Assembly (NCBI RefSeq): GCF_032854445.1
Contig: NW_027017970.1
Span: 124,001 to 188,000 of the forward strand
Length of the DNA stretch: 64,000 nt
Source: Liolophura sinensis
Taxonomy: Eukaryota; Mollusca; Polyplacophora; Chitonida; Chitonidae
Direction: 5' to 3'
Made by a program: the position numbers and the translations under genes. Shown piece by piece: positions 12,076-25,751 of the stretch. Under the pieces are notes generated by a model. It ran no database searches, was not told where the DNA came from, and saw nothing but the letters and a program-made list of their open reading frames with translations. Numbering within the stretch: the first letter of the stretch is position 1; every line of letters begins with the position of its first letter.

Positions 12076-13678
12076 TGTACTCTGTACAATAGCGACTGGT
12101 TATTACTATATTCAACTTTTGACTATAAGTTATGTGCCCTTCGGTAGGCCAGAAGACGACAAATCTTTGGGCCAAGCCCATTTAACTCACCCAGCAATTG
12201 CCTTACTTCTAAGTGCAAGACAATCTCAATGTCTTTATTTACGTGTAGAAAAACCACACCATTTGTACATGAAAAACACAAGGTACTTGATACAGTCTGC
12301 TGTAAAAAGTACAACTGAACACTGACCCACTTCAGTAAGGTGCAAAAAGATGCGGAATTGAGCCAGGCATCGGCAGCTGTTAAAAAATTGCAAATTTCCC
12401 TGGTTTCCATGCAGTAAGAGACGTTGCTACGCACATGACTATGACATAAATGATCATTCAATTGTCGCTACAGGCAAAAGTATTGGTCGGAGAGCAACGC
12501 GGTTTGCACCATTCGATTTCTCGTCACAAAATACGTCGGATTAGCCTCTTATCAGCAGCACTGGAACATTTTTTCCACTTTTGCATTTTTGCCGGGTATT
12601 TTTGTTAATTGAAATCGGCTACACTGTACTCTGTACAATCGCGACTGGTCATTACTATATTTAACTTTTGACTATAAGTTATGTGCCCTTCGGTAGCCCA
12701 GAAGACGTCAAATCTTTGGGCTAAGCCCATTTAACTCACCCAGCAATTGTGTTACTTCTAAGTCTAAGACAATCTCAATGTCTTTATCTACGTGTAGAAA
12801 AACCAGATCATTTGTACATAAAAAACACAAGGTACTTGATACAGTCTGCTGTATAAAGTACAACTGAACACTGACCCACATTTATAAGGTGCCAAAAGAT
12901 GCGGAATTGGGCCAGGCATCGGCAGCTGTTAAAAAATTGCAAATATCCCTGGTTTCCATGGAGTAAGAGCCGTTACTGGGCACGTGATTATGACATAAAT
13001 GATCATTCAATTGTCTCTACAGCCAAAAGTATTGGTGGGAGAGCAACGCGGATTGCACCATTCGATTTCTCGCCACAAAATACGTCGGATTAGCCTCTTA
13101 CTAGTAGCACTGGAACAGTTTTTCCACTTTTGCATTTTTACCTGGTCTTTTTGTTAATTGAAATCGGCTACACTGTACTCTGTACAATCGCGACTGGTCA
13201 TTACTATATTCAACTTTTGACTATAAATTATGTGCACTTCGGTAGCCCAGAAGACGTCAAATCTTTGGGCTAAGCACATTTAACTCACTTAGAAATTGTC
13301 TTACTTCTAAGTCCAAGACAATCTCAATGTCTTTATCTACGTGTAGAAAAACCACACCATTTTTACATAAAAAAAACAAGGTATTTAATACAGTCTGCTG
13401 TAAAAAGTTCAACTGACCACAGACCCACATGAATAAGGTGCCTAAAGATGCGGAATTGGGCCAGGCATCGGCAGCTGTTAAAAAATTGCAAATATCCCTG
13501 GTTTCCATGGAGTAAGAGCCGTTGCTGGGCACGTGATTATGACATCAATGATCATTCAATTGTCGCTACAGCCAAAAGTATTGGTCGGAGAGCAACGCGG
13601 TTTGCACCATTCGATTTCTCGTCACAAAATACGTCGGATTAGCCTCTTATCAGCAGCACTGGAACATTTTTTCCACTT

Positions 13679-16600
13679 TTGCATTTTTGCCTGGTCTTTT
13701 TGTTAATTGAAATCGGCTACACTGTACTCTGTACAATCGCGACTGGTCATTACTATATTCAACTTTTGACTATAAGTTATGTGCCCTTCGGTAGCCCAGA
13801 AGACCTGAAATGTTTGGGCCCAGCCCATTTAACTCACCCAGCAATTGTCTTATTTCTAAGTCCAAGACAATCTCAATGTCTTTATCTACGTGTAGAAAAA
13901 CCACACCATTTTGTACATGAAAAACACAAGGTACTTGATACAGTCTGCTGTAAAAAGTACAACTAAACACTGACCCACATTTATAAGGTGCCAAAAGATG
14001 CGGAATTGGGCCAGGCATCGGCAGTTGTTAAAAAATTGCAAATTTTCCTGGTTTCCATGGAGTAAGAGCCGTTGATACGCACGTGATTATGACATAAATG
14101 ATCATTCAATTGTCGCTACAGCCAAAAGTATTGGTCGGAGAGCAACGCGGTTTGCACCATTCGATTTCTCGTCACAAATTACGTCGGATTAGCCTCTTAC
14201 TAGTAGCACTGGAACAGTTTTTCCACTTTTGCATTTTTACCTGGTCTTTTGTTAATTGAAATCGGCTACACTGTACTCTGTACAATCGCGACTGGTCATT
14301 ACTATATTCAACTTTTGACTATAAGTTAATGTGCCCTTCGGTAGCCCAGAAGACGTCAAATCTTTGGGCCAAGCCCATTTAACTCACCCAGCAATTGCCT
14401 TACTTCTAAGTGCAAGACAATCTCAATGTCTTTATTTACGTGTAGAAAAACCAGACCATTTGTACATGAAAAACACAAGGTACTTGATACAGTCTGCTGT
14501 AAAAAGTACAACTGAACACTGACCCACTTCAGTAAGGTGCCAAAAGATGCGGAATTGAGCCAGGCATCGGCAGCTGTTGAAAAATTGCAAATTTTCCTGG
14601 TTTCCATGGAGTAAGAGCCGTTGCTACGCACGTGATTATGACATCAATGATCATTCAATTGTCGCTACAGCCAAAAGTATTGGTCGGAAAGCAACGGGGA
14701 TTGCACCATTCAAATTCTCGTCACAAAATACGTCGGATTAGCCTCTTACTAGTTGCACTGGAACAGTTTTTCCACTTTTACATTTTTGCCTGGTGTTTTG
14801 TTAATTGAAGCCGGCTACACTGTACTCTGTACAATCGCGACTGGTCATTACTATATTCAACTTTTGACTATAAGTTATGTGCCCTTCGGTAGCCCAGAAG
14901 ACCTGCAATCTTTGGGCCAAGCCCATTTAACTCACCCAGCAATTGTGTTACTTCTAAGTCCAAGACAATCTCAATGTCTTTATTTACGTGTAGAAAAACC
15001 ACACCATTTGTACATAATAAACACAAGGTACTTGATACAGTCTGCTGTAAAAAGTACAACTAAACACTGACCCACATTTATAAGGTGCCAAAAGATGCGG
15101 AATTGGGCCAGGCATCGGCAGTTGTTAAAAAATTGCAAATTTTCCTGGTTTCCATGGAGTAAGAGCCGTTGCTACGCACGTGATTATGACATCAATGATC
15201 ATTGAATTGTCGCTACAGCCAAAACTTTTGGTCGAAGAGCAACGCGGTTTGCACCATTCGATTTCTCGTCACAAAATACGTCGGATTAGCCTCTTACTAG
15301 TAGCACTGGAACAGTTTTTCCACTTTTGCAGTTTTGCCTGGTCTTTTTGTTAATTGAAATCGGCTACACTGTACTCTGTACAATCGCGACTGGTCATTAC
15401 TATATTCAACTTTTGACTATAAGTTATGTGCCCTTCGGTAGCCCAGAAGACGTCAAATCTTTGGGCCAAGCCCATTTAACTCACCCAGCAATTGCCTTAC
15501 TTCTAAGTGCAAGACAATCTCAATGTCTTTATCTACGTGTAGAAAAACCACACCATTTGTACGTGAAAAAACACAAGGTACTTGATACAGTCTGCTGTAA
15601 AAAGTACAACTGAACACTGACCCACATTTATAAGGTGCCAAAAGATGCGGAATTGGGCCAGGCATCGACAACTGTTAAAAAATTGCAAATATCCCTGGTT
15701 TCCATGGAGTAAGAGCCGTTACTGGGCACGTGATTATGACATCAATGATCATTGAATTGTCTCTACAGCCAAAAGTATTGGTCGGAGAGCAACGCGGTTT
15801 GCACCATTCGATTTCTCGCCACAAAATACGTCGGATTAGCCTCTTACTAGTAGCACTGGAACAGTTTTTCCACTTTTGCATTTTTACCTGGTCTTTTTGT
15901 TAATTGAAATCGGCTACACTGTACTCTGTACAATAGCGACTGGTTATTACTATATTCAACTTTTGACTATAAGTTATGTGCCCTTCGGTAGGCCAGAAGA
16001 CGACAAATCTTTGGGCCAAGCCCATTTAACTCACCCAGCAATTGCCTTACTTCTAAGTGCAAGACAATCTCAATGTCTTTATTTACGTGTAGAAAAACCA
16101 CACCATTTGTACATGAAAAACACAAGGTACTTGATACAGTCTGCTGTAAAAAGTACAACTGAACACTGACCCACTTCAGTAAGGTGCAAAAAGATGCGGA
16201 ATTGAGCCAGGCATCGGCAGCTGTTAAAAAATTGCAAATTTTCCTGGTTTCCATGCAGTAAGAGACGTTGCTACGCACATGATTATGACATAAATGATCA
16301 TTCAATTGTCGCTACAGCCAAAAGTATTGGTCGGAGAGCAACGCGGTTTGCACCATTCGATTTCTCGTCACAAATTACGTCGGATTAGCCTCTTATCAGC
16401 AGCACTGGAACATTTTTTCCACTTTTGCATTTTTGCCTGGTCTTTTTGTTAATTGAAATCGGCTACACTGTACTCTGTACAATCGCGACTGGTCATTACT
16501 ATATTCAACTTTTGACTATAAGTTATGTGCCCTTCGGTAGCCCAGAAGACGTCAAATCTTTGGGCTAAGCCCATTTAACTCACCCAGCAATTGTCTTACT

Positions 16601-16973
16601 TCTAAGTCTAAGACAATCTCAATGTCTTTATCTACGTGTAGAAAAACCAGACCATTTGTACGTAAAAAACACAAGGTACTTGATACAGTCTGCTGTAAAA
16701 AGTACAACTGAACACTGACCCACTTCAGTAAGGTGCCAAAAGATGCGGAATTGAGCCAGGCATCGGCAGCTGTTAAAAAATTGCAAATTTTCCTGGTTTC
16801 CATGCAGTAAGAGATGTTGCTACGCACATGATTATGACATAAATGATCATTCAATTGTCGCTACAGCCAAAAGTATTGGTCGGAGAGCAACGCGGTTTGC
16901 ACCATTCGATTTCTCGTCACAAAATACGTCGGATTAGCCTCTTATCAGCAGCACTGGAACATTTTTTCCACTT
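13679..16973 (+). repeat. Type A block: classes 1-2-3-4-5-(8-like/5)
   Basis: Monomers start at 13679, 14229, 14778, 15326, 15876 and 16425. The first five repeat the order seen at 6541-9286 and at 30693-33437. The sixth (16425) is a hybrid: GACGTC, GGGCTAAG, AAGTCTAAG in front, then the class 5 tail (CTTCAGTAAGG, CATGCAGTAAGAGATG). Five single-base indels fall in this block. Confidence 0.8.
13905..15570. other. Minor cluster of single-base indels
   Basis: Extra T in CCATTTTGTAC (about 13908), missing T in GGTCTTTTGTT (about 14242), extra A in AGTTAATGTG (about 14325), missing T in GGTGTTTTGTT (about 14792), extra A in GTGAAAAAACAC (about 15563). Four of the five are in homopolymer runs, which is the usual place for sequencing errors. 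Confidence 0.5.
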
Positions 16974-19900
16974 TTGCATTTTTGCCTGGTCTTTTTGTTA
17001 ATTGAAATCGGCTACACTGTACTCTGTACAATCGCGACTGGTCATTACTATATTCAACTTTTGACTATAAGTTATGTGCCCTTCGGTAGCCCAGAAGACC
17101 TGAAATCTTTGGGCCCAGCCCATTTAACTCACCCAGCAATTGTCTTATTTCTAAGTCCAAGACAATCTCAATGTCTTTATCTACGTGTAGAAAAACCACA
17201 CCATTTGTACATGAAAAACACAAGGTACTTGATACAGTCTGCTGTAAAAAGTACAACTAAACACTGACCCACATTTATAAGGTGCCAAAAGATGCGGAAT
17301 TGGGCCAGGCATCGGCAGTTGTTAAAAAAATTGCAAATTTTCCTGGTTTCCATGGAGTAAGAGCCGTTGATACGCACGTGATTATGACATAAATGATCAT
17401 TCAATTGTCGCTACAGCCAAAAGTATTGGTCGGAGAGCAACGCGGTTTGCACCATTCGATTTCTCGTCACAAATTACGTCGGATTAGCCTCTTACTAGTA
17501 GCACTGGAACAGTTTTTCCACTTTTGCATTTTTACCTGGTCTTTTTGTTAATTGAAATCGGCTACACTGTACTCTGTACAATCGCGACTGGTCATTACTA
17601 TATTCAACTTTTGACTATAAGTTATGTGCCCTTCGGTAGCCCAGAAGACGACAAATCTTTGGGCCAAGCCCATTTAACTCACCCAGCAATTGCCTTACTT
17701 CTAAGTGCAAGACAATCTCAATGTCTTTATTTACGTGTAGAAAAACCACACCATTTGTACATGAAAAACACAAGGTACTTGATACAGTCTGCTGTAAAAA
17801 GTACAACTGAACACTGACCCACTTCAGTAAGGTGCCAAAAGATGCGGAATTGAGCCAGGCATCGGCAGCTGTTGAAAAATTGCAAATTTTCCTGGTTTCC
17901 ATGGAGTAAGAGCCGTTGCTACGCACGTGATTATGACATCAATGATCATTCAATTGTCGCTACAGCCAAAAGTATTGGTCGGAAAGCAACGGGGATTGCA
18001 CCATTCAAATTCTCGTCACAAAATACGTCGGATTAGCCTCTTACTAGTTGCACTGGAACAGTTTTTCCACTTTTGCATTTTTACCTGGTCTTTTTGTTAA
18101 TTGAAATCGGCTACACTGTACTCTGTACAATAGCGACTGGTTATTACTATATTCAACTTTTGACTATAAGTTATGTGCCCTTCGGTAGGCCAGAAGACGA
18201 CAAATCTTTGGGCCAAGCCCATTTAACTCACCCAGCAATTGTCTTACTTCTAAGTGCAAGACAATCTCAATGTCTTTATTTACGTGTAGAAAAACCACAC
18301 CATTTGTACATGAAAAACACAAGGTACTTGATACAGTCTGCTGTAAAAAGTACAACTGAACACTGACCCACTTCAGTAAGGTGCAAAAAGATGCGGAATT
18401 GAGCCAGGCATCGGCAGCTGTTAAAAAATTGCAAATTTTCCTGGTTTCCATGCAGTAAGAGACGTTGCTACGCACATGATTATGACATAAATGATCATTC
18501 AATTGTCGCTACAGCCAAAAGTATTGGTCGGAGAGCAACGCGGTTTGCACCATTCGATTTCTCGTCACAAAATACGTCGGATTAGCCTCTTATCAGCAGC
18601 ACTGGAACATTTTTTCCACTTTTGCATTTTTGCCTGGTCTTTTTGTTAATTGAAATCGGCTACACTGTACTCTGTACAATCGCGACTGGTCATTACTATA
18701 TTCAACTTTTGACTATAAGTTATGTGCCCTTCGGTAGCCCAGAAGACCTGAAATCTTTGGGCTAAGCCCATTTAACTCACCCAGCAATTGTCTTACTTCT
18801 AAGTCTAAGACAATCTCAATGTCTTTATCTACGTGTAGAAAAACCAGACCATTTGTACGTAAAAAACACAAGGTACTTGATACAGTCTGCTGTAAAAAGT
18901 ACAACTGAACACTGACCCACTTCAGTAAGGTGCCAAAAGATGCGGAATTGAGCCAGGCATCGGCAGCTGTTAAAAAATTGCAAATTTTCCTGGTTTCCAT
19001 GCAGTAAGAGATGTTGCTACGCACATGATTATGACATAAATGATCATTCAATTGTCGCTACAGCCAAAAGTATTGGTCGGAGAGCAACGCGGTTTGCACC
19101 ATTCGATTTCTCGTCACAAAATACGTCGGATTAGCCTCTTATCAGCAGCACTGGAACATTTTTTCCACTTTTGCATTTTTGCCTGGTCTTTTTGTTAATT
19201 GAAATCGGCTACACTGTACTCTGTACAATCGCGACTGGTCATTACTATATTCAACTTTTGACTATAAGTTATGTGCCCTTCGGTAGCCCAGAAGACGTCA
19301 AATCTTTGGGCTAAGCCCATTTAACTCACCCAGCAATTGTGTTACTTCTAAGTCTAAGACAATCTCAATGTCTTTATCTACGTGTAGAAAAACCAGACCA
19401 TTTGTACATAAAAAACACAAGGTACTTGATACAGTCTGCTGTATAAAGTACAACTGAACACTGACCCACATTTATAAGGTGCCAAAAGATGCGGAATTGG
19501 GCCAGGCATCGGCAGCTGTTAAAAAATTGCAAATATCCCTGGTTTCCATGGAGTAAGAGCCGTTACTGGGCACGTGATTATGACATAAATGATCATTCAA
19601 TTGTCTCTACAGCCAAAAGTATTGGTCGGAGAGCAACGCGGTTTGCACCATTCGATTTCTCGCCACAAAATACGTCGGATTAGCCTCTTACTAGTAGCAC
19701 TGGAACAGTTTTCTACTTTTGCATTTTTACCTGGTCTTTTTGTTAATTGAAATCGGTTACACTGTACTCTGTACAATAGCGACTGGTTATTACTATATTC
19801 AACTTTTGACTATAAGTTATGTGCCCTTCGGTAGGCCAGAAGACGACAAATCTTTGGGTTAAGCCCATTTAACTCACCCAGCAATTGCCTTACTTCTAAG

Positions 19901-21911
19901 TGCAAGACAATCTCAATGTCTTTATTTACGTGTAGAAAAACCACACCATTTGTACATGAAAAACACAAGGTACTTGATACAGTCTGCTGTAAAAAGTACA
20001 ACTGAACACTGACCCACTTCAGTAAGGTGCCAAAAGATGCGGAATTGAGCCAGGCATCGGCAGCTGTTAAAAAATTGCAAATTTTCCTGGTTTCCATGCA
20101 GTAAGAGACGTTGCTACGCACATGATTATGACATAAATGATCATTCAATTGTCGCTACAGCCAAAAGTATTGGTCGGAGAGCAACGCGGTTTGCACCATT
20201 CGATTTCTCGTCACAAAATACGTCGGATTAGCCTCTTATCAGCAGCACTGGAACATTTTTTCCACTTTTGCATTTTTGCCTGGTCTTTTTGTTAATTGAA
20301 ATCGGCTACACTGTACTCTGTACAATCGCGACTGGTCATTACTATATTCAACTTTTGACTATAAGTTATGTGCCCTTCGGTAGCCCAGAAGACCTGAAAT
20401 CTTTGGGCCAAGCCCATTTAACTCACCCAGCAATTGTCTTACTTCTAAGTCCAAGACAATCTCAATGTCTTTATCTACGTGTAGAAAAACCAGACCATTT
20501 GCACGTGAAAAACACAAGGTACTTGATACAGTCTGCTGTAAAAAGTAGAACTAAACACTGACCCACATTTATAAGGTGCCAAAAGATGCGGAATTGAGCC
20601 AGGCATCGGCAGTTGTTAAAAAATTGCAAATTTTCCTGGTTTCCATGGAGTAAGAGCCGTTGCTACGCACGTGATTATGACATAAATGATCATTCAATTG
20701 TCGCTACAGCCAAAAGTATTGGTCGGAGAGCAACGCGGATTGCACCATTCGATTTCTCGTCACAAATTACGTCGGATTAGCCTCTTACCAGCAGCACTGG
20801 AACAGTTTTTCCACTTTTGCATTTTTACCTGGTCTTTTTGTTAATTGAAATCGGCTACACTGTACTCTGTACAATCGCGACTGGTCATTACTATATTCAA
20901 CTTTTGACTATAAGTTATGTGCCCTTCGGTAGCCCAGAAGACGTCAAATCTTTGGGCTAAGCCCATTTAACTCACCCAGCAATTGTCTTACTTCTAAGTC
21001 CAAGACAATCTCAATGTCTTTATCTACGTGTAGAAAAACCAGACCATTTGTACGTAAAAAACACAAGGTACTTGATACAGTCTGCTGTAAAAAGTACAAC
21101 TAAACACTGACCCACATTTATAAGGTGTCAAAAGATGCGGAATTGGGGCAGGCATCGGCAACTGTTAAAAAATTGCAAATATCCCTGGATTCCATGGAGT
21201 AAGAGCCGTTACTGGGCACGTGATTATGACATAAATGATCATTGAATTGTCTCTACAGCCAAAAGTATTGGTCAGAGAGCAACGCGGTTTGCACCATTCG
21301 ACTTCTCGCCACAAAATACGTCGGATTAGCCTCTTATTAGTAGCACTGGAACAGTTTTTCCACTTTTGCATTTTTACCTGGTCTTTTTGTTAATTGAAAT
21401 CGGCTACACTGTACTCTGTACAATCGCGACTGGTTATTACTATATTCAACTTTTGACTATAAGTTATGTGCCCTTCGGTAGGCCAGAAGACGAAAAATCT
21501 TTGGGCCAAGCCCATTTAACTCACCCAGCAATTGCCTTACTTCTAAGTGCAAGACAATCTCAATGTCTTTATTTACGTGTAGAAAAACCACACCATTTGT
21601 ACATGAAAAACACAAGGTACTTGATACAGTCTGCTGTAAAAGTACAACTGAACACTGACCCACTTCAGTAAGGTGCCAAAAGATGCGGAATTAAGCCAGG
21701 CATCGGCAGCTGTTAAAAAATTGCAAATATCCCTGGTTTCCATGCAGTAAGAGACGTTGCTACGCACATGATTATGACATAAATGATCATTCAATTGTCG
21801 CTACAGCCAAAATATTGGTCGGAGAACAACGCGGTTGCACCATTCGATTTCTCGTCACAAAATACGTTCGGATTAGCCTCTTATCAGCAGCACTGGAACA
21901 TTTTTTCCACT
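16974..21911 (+). repeat. Type A block, irregular order (1-2-5-hybrid-6-7-1-like-unassigned-5)
   Basis: Monomers start at 16974 (1), 17524 (2), 18073 (5), 18622 (hybrid like 16425), 19171 (6-like, with GGGCCAGG), 19719 (7), 20268 (1-like, with AAGTAGAACTAAAC), 20817 (unassigned, mixed) and 21366 (5). Classes 3 and 4 are missing after 17524, and the copy at 20817 combines GACGTC and GGGCTAAG with CAACTG and ATTGAATTGTC states otherwise found apart. This stretch does not fit any simple duplication and looks like the product of several overlapping exchanges. Confidence 0.7.
18622..19170 (+). repeat. Hybrid monomer, 8-like front / class 5 tail
   Basis: The front half has GGGCTAAG, AAGTCTAAG, CAGACC and TACGTAAAAAAC; the tail has CTTCAGTAAGG and CATGCAGTAAGAGATG. 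The latter is a change from GAGACG shared only with the monomer at 16425. The two copies are 2197 bases apart (four monomers) and nearly identical except for GACCTG here and GACGTC there. They probably descend from one exchange event followed by duplication. Confidence 0.75.
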
Positions 21912-24000
21912 TTGCATTTTTGCCTGGTCTTTTTGTTAATTGAAATCGGCTACACTGTACTCTGTACAATCGCGACTGGTCATTACTATATTCAACTTTT
22001 GACTATAAGTTATGTGCCCTTCGGTAGCCCAGAAGACCTGAAATCTTTGGGCCCAGCCCATTTAACTCACCCAGCAATTGTCTTACTTCTAAGTCCAAGA
22101 CAATCTCAATGTCTTTATCTACGTGTAGAAAAACCACACCATTTGTACATGAAAAACACAAGGTACTTGATACAGTCTGCTGTAAAAAGTACAACTAAAC
22201 ACTGACCCACATTTATAAGGTGCAAAAGATGCGGAATTGGGCCAGGCATCGGCAGTTGTTAAAAAATTGCAAATTTTCCTGGTTTCCATGGAGTAAGAGC
22301 CGTTGATACGCACGTGATTATGACATAAATGATCATTCAATTGTCGCTACAGCCAAAAGTATTGGTCGGAGAGCAACGCGGATTGCACCATTCGATTTCT
22401 CGTCACAAATTACGTCGGATTAGCCTCTTACTAGTAGCACTGGAACAGTTTTTCCACTTTTGCATTTTTACCTGGTCTTTTTGTTAATTGAAATCGGCTA
22501 CACTGTACTCTGTACAATCGCGACTGGTCATTACTATATTCAACTTTTGACTATAAGTTATGTGCCCTTCGGTAGCCCAGTAGACGACCAAATCTTTGGG
22601 CCAAGCCCATTTAACTCACCCAGCAATTGCCTTACTTCTAAGTGCAAGACAATCTCAATGTCTTTATTTACGTGTAGAAAAACCACACCATTTGTACATG
22701 AAAAACACAAGGTACTTGATACAGTCTGCTGTAAAAAAGTACAACTGAACACTGACCCACTTCAGTAAGGTGCCAAAAGATGCGGAATTGATCCAGGCAT
22801 CGGCAGCTGTTTGAAAAATTGCAAATTTTCCTGGTTTCCATGGAGTAAGAGCCGTTGCTACGCACGTGATTATGACATAAATGATCATTCAATTGTCGCT
22901 ACAGCCAAAAATTTTGGTCGGAAAGCAACGGGGATTGCACCATTCAAATCTCGTCACAAATACGTCGGATTAGCCTCTTACTAGTTGCACTGGAACAGTT
23001 TTTCCACTTTTACTTTTTTGCCTGGTGTTTTTTGTTAATTGAAGCCGGCTACACTGTACTCTGTACAATCGCGACTGGTCATTACTATATTCAACTTTTG
23101 ACTATAAGTCATGTGCCCTTCGGTAGCCCAGAAGACCTGCAATCTTTTGGGCCAAGCCCATTTAACTCACCCAGCAATTGTGTTACTTCTAAGTCCAAGA
23201 CAATCTCAATGTCTTTATTTACGTGTAGAAAAACCACACCATTTGTACATAATAAACACAAGGTACTTGATACAGTCTGCTGTAAAAAGTACAACTAAAC
23301 ACTGACCCACATTTATAAGGTGCCAAAAGATGCGAATTGGGCCAGGCATCGCAGTTGTTAAAAATTGCAAATTTTCCTGGTTTCCATGGAGTAAGAGCCG
23401 TTGCTACGCACGTGATTATGACATCAATGATCATTGAATTGTCGCTACAGCCAAACTTTTGGTCGAAGAGCAACGCGGTTTGCACCATTCGATTTCTCGT
23501 CACAAAATACGTCGGATTAGCCCCTTACTAGTAGCACTGGAACAGTTTTTCCACTTTTGCATTTTTGCCTGGTCTTTTTGTTAATTGAAATCGGCTACAC
23601 TGTACTCTGTACAATCGCGACTGGTCATTACTATATTCAACTTTTGACTATAAGTTATGTGCCCTTCGTAGCCCAGAAGACGTCAAATCTTTGGGCCAAG
23701 CCCATTTAACTCACCCAGCAATTGCCTTACTTCTAAGTGCAAGACAATCTCAATGTCTTTATCTACGTGTAGAAAAACCACACCATTTGTACGTGAAAAA
23801 CACAAGGTACTTGATACAGTCTGCTGTAAAAAGTACAACTGAACACTGACCCACATTTATAAGGTGCCAAAAGATGCGGAATTGGGCCAGGCATCGACAA
23901 CTGTTAAAAAATTGCAATATCCCTGGTTTCCATGGAGTAAGAGCCGGTTACTGGCACGTGATTATGACATCAATGATCATTGAATTGTCCTCTACAGCCA
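21630..24000. other. Dense indel cluster, probable low-quality consensus
   Basis: More than fifteen one-base gains or losses occur in about 2.4 kb. Examples are GTAAAAGTAC (21637), CCAAAATATTGG (21809), CGGTTGCACC (21831), ACGTTCGG (21864), CACTTTGC (21908), GACGACCAAATC (22583), GTAAAAAAGTAC (22731), GCTGTTTGAAAAA (22806), TCAAATCTCGTC (22945), TCTTTTGGGCC (23143), GATGCGAATTGG (23330), CATCGCAGTTG (23348), CCAAACTTTTGG (23451), CTTCGTAGCCC (23664), TTGCAATATCC (23914), GAGCCGGTTACTGGCACG (23941) and TTGTCCTCTAC (23986). Substitutions are not similarly raised. Sister monomers elsewhere have none of these. Confidence 0.75.
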
Positions 24001-24104
24001 AAAGTATTGGTCGGAGAGCAACGCGGTTTGCACCATTCGATTTCTCGTCACAAAATACGTCGGATTAGCCTCTTATCAGCAGCACTGGAACATTTTTTCC
24101 ACTT
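21912..24104 (+). repeat. Type A block: classes 1-2-3-(4/5), indel-rich
   Basis: Monomers start at 21912 (1), 22460 (2), 23010 (3) and 23557 (4 with a class 5 tail: TTATCAGCAGCACTGGAACATT). Order matches the canonical HOR up to class 4, then jumps to class 6 at 24105. Lengths (548, 550, 547, 548) are the net of many one-base gains and losses; see the separate indel-cluster entry. Confidence 0.78.
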
Positions 24105-25202
24105 TTGCATTTTTGCCTGGTCTTTTTGTTAATTGAAATCGGCTACACTGTACTCTGTACAATCGCGACTGGTCATTACTATATTCAACTTTTGACTATA
24201 AGTTATGTGCCCTTCGGTAGCCCAGAAGACGTCAAATCTTTGGGCTAAGCCCATTTAACTCACCCAGCAATTGTGTTACTTCTAAGTCTAAGACAATCTC
24301 AATGTCTTTATCTACGTGTAGAAAAACCAGACCATTTGTACATAAAAAACACAAGGTACTTGATACAGTCTGCTGTATAAAGTACAACTGAACACTGACC
24401 CACATTTATAAGGTGCCAAAAGATGCGGAATTGGACCAGGCATCGGCAGCTGTTAAAAAATTGCAAATATCCCTGGTTTCCATGGAGTAAGAGCCGTTAC
24501 TGGGCACGTGATTATGACATAAATGATCATTCAATTGTCTCTACAGCCAAAAGTATTGGTCGGAGAGCAACGCGGTTTGCACCATTCGATTTCTCGCCAC
24601 AAAATACGTCGGATTAGCCTCTTACTAGTAGCACTGGAACAGTTTTTCCACTTTTGCATTTTTACCTGGTCTTTTTGTTAATTGAAATCGGTTACACTGT
24701 ACTCTGTACAATAGCGACTGGTTATTACTATATTCAACTTTTGACTATAAGTTATGTGCCCTTCGGTAGGCCAGAAGACGACAAATCTTTGGGCTAAGCC
24801 CATTTAACTCACCCAGCAATTGCCTTACTTCTAAGTGCAAGACAATCTCAATGTCTTTATTTACGTGTAGAAAAACCACACCATTTGTACATGAAAAACA
24901 CAAGGTACTTGATACAGTCTGCTGTAAAAAGTACAACTGAACACTGACCCACTTCAGTAAGGTGCAGAAAGATGCGGAATTGAGCCAGGCATCGGCAGCT
25001 GTTAAAAAATTGCAAATTTCCCTGGTTTCCATGCAGTAAGAGACGTTGCTACGCACATGATTATGACATAAATGATCATTCAATTGTCGCTACAGGCAAA
25101 AGTATTGGTCGGAGAGCAACGCGGTTTGCACCATTCGATTTCTCGTCACAAAATACGTCGGATTAGCCTCTTATCAGCAGCACTGGAACATTTTTTCCAC
25201 TT

Positions 25203-25751
25203 TTGCATTTTTGCCGGGTATTTTTGTTAATTGAAATCGGCTACACTGTACTCTGTACAATCGCGACTGGTCATTACTATATTCAACTTTTGACTATAAG
25301 TTATGTGCCCTTCGGTAGCCCAGAAGACGTCAAATCTTTGGGCTAAGCCCATTTAACTCACCCAGCAATTGTGTTACTTCTAAGTCTAAGACAATCTCAA
25401 TGTCTTTATCTACGTGTAGAAAAACCAGATCATTTGTACATAAAAAAAACAAGGTACTTGATACAGTCTGCTGTAAAAAGTTCAACTGACCACAGACCCA
25501 CATGAATAAGGTGCCTAAAGATGCGGAATTGGGCCAGGCATCGGCAGCTGTTAAAAAATTGCAAATATCCCTGGTTTCCATGGAGTAAGAGCCGTTGCTG
25601 GGCACGTGATTATGACATCAATGATCATTCAATTGTCGCTACAGCCAAAAGTATTGGTCGGAGAGCAACGCGGTTTGCACCATTCGATTTCTCGTCACAA
25701 AATACGTCGGATTAGCCTCTTATCAGCAGCACTGGAACATTTTTTCCACTT
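25203..25751 (+). repeat. Hybrid monomer, class 8 front / class 9 tail (also at 28497-29045)
   Basis: The front has GCCGGGTATTT, GTGTTACTT, AAGTCTAAG and CAGATC (class 8). From about 25440 it has the eight-A run, GTTCAACTGACCACAG and CATGAATAAGG (class 9). The exchange falls near ATCATTTGTACATAAAA, around 25430-25450. An identical joint at 28724-28744 shows that the second copy arose by duplication. Confidence 0.85.

Larger units (their letters stand above)
6541..13678 (+). repeat. Type A block: classes 1-2-3-4-5-6-(7/3)-4-5-6-7-8-9
   Basis: Thirteen monomers start at 6541, 7090, 7640, 8189, 8738, 9287, 9836, 10385, 10934, 11483, 12032, 12581 and 13130. Removing one internal 4-monomer duplication leaves exactly classes 1 to 9 once each, so this is the best evidence in the window for a 9-monomer ancestral HOR of about 4.94 kb. 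It is followed at 13679 by another class 1 monomer, closing the cycle. Confidence 0.85.
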
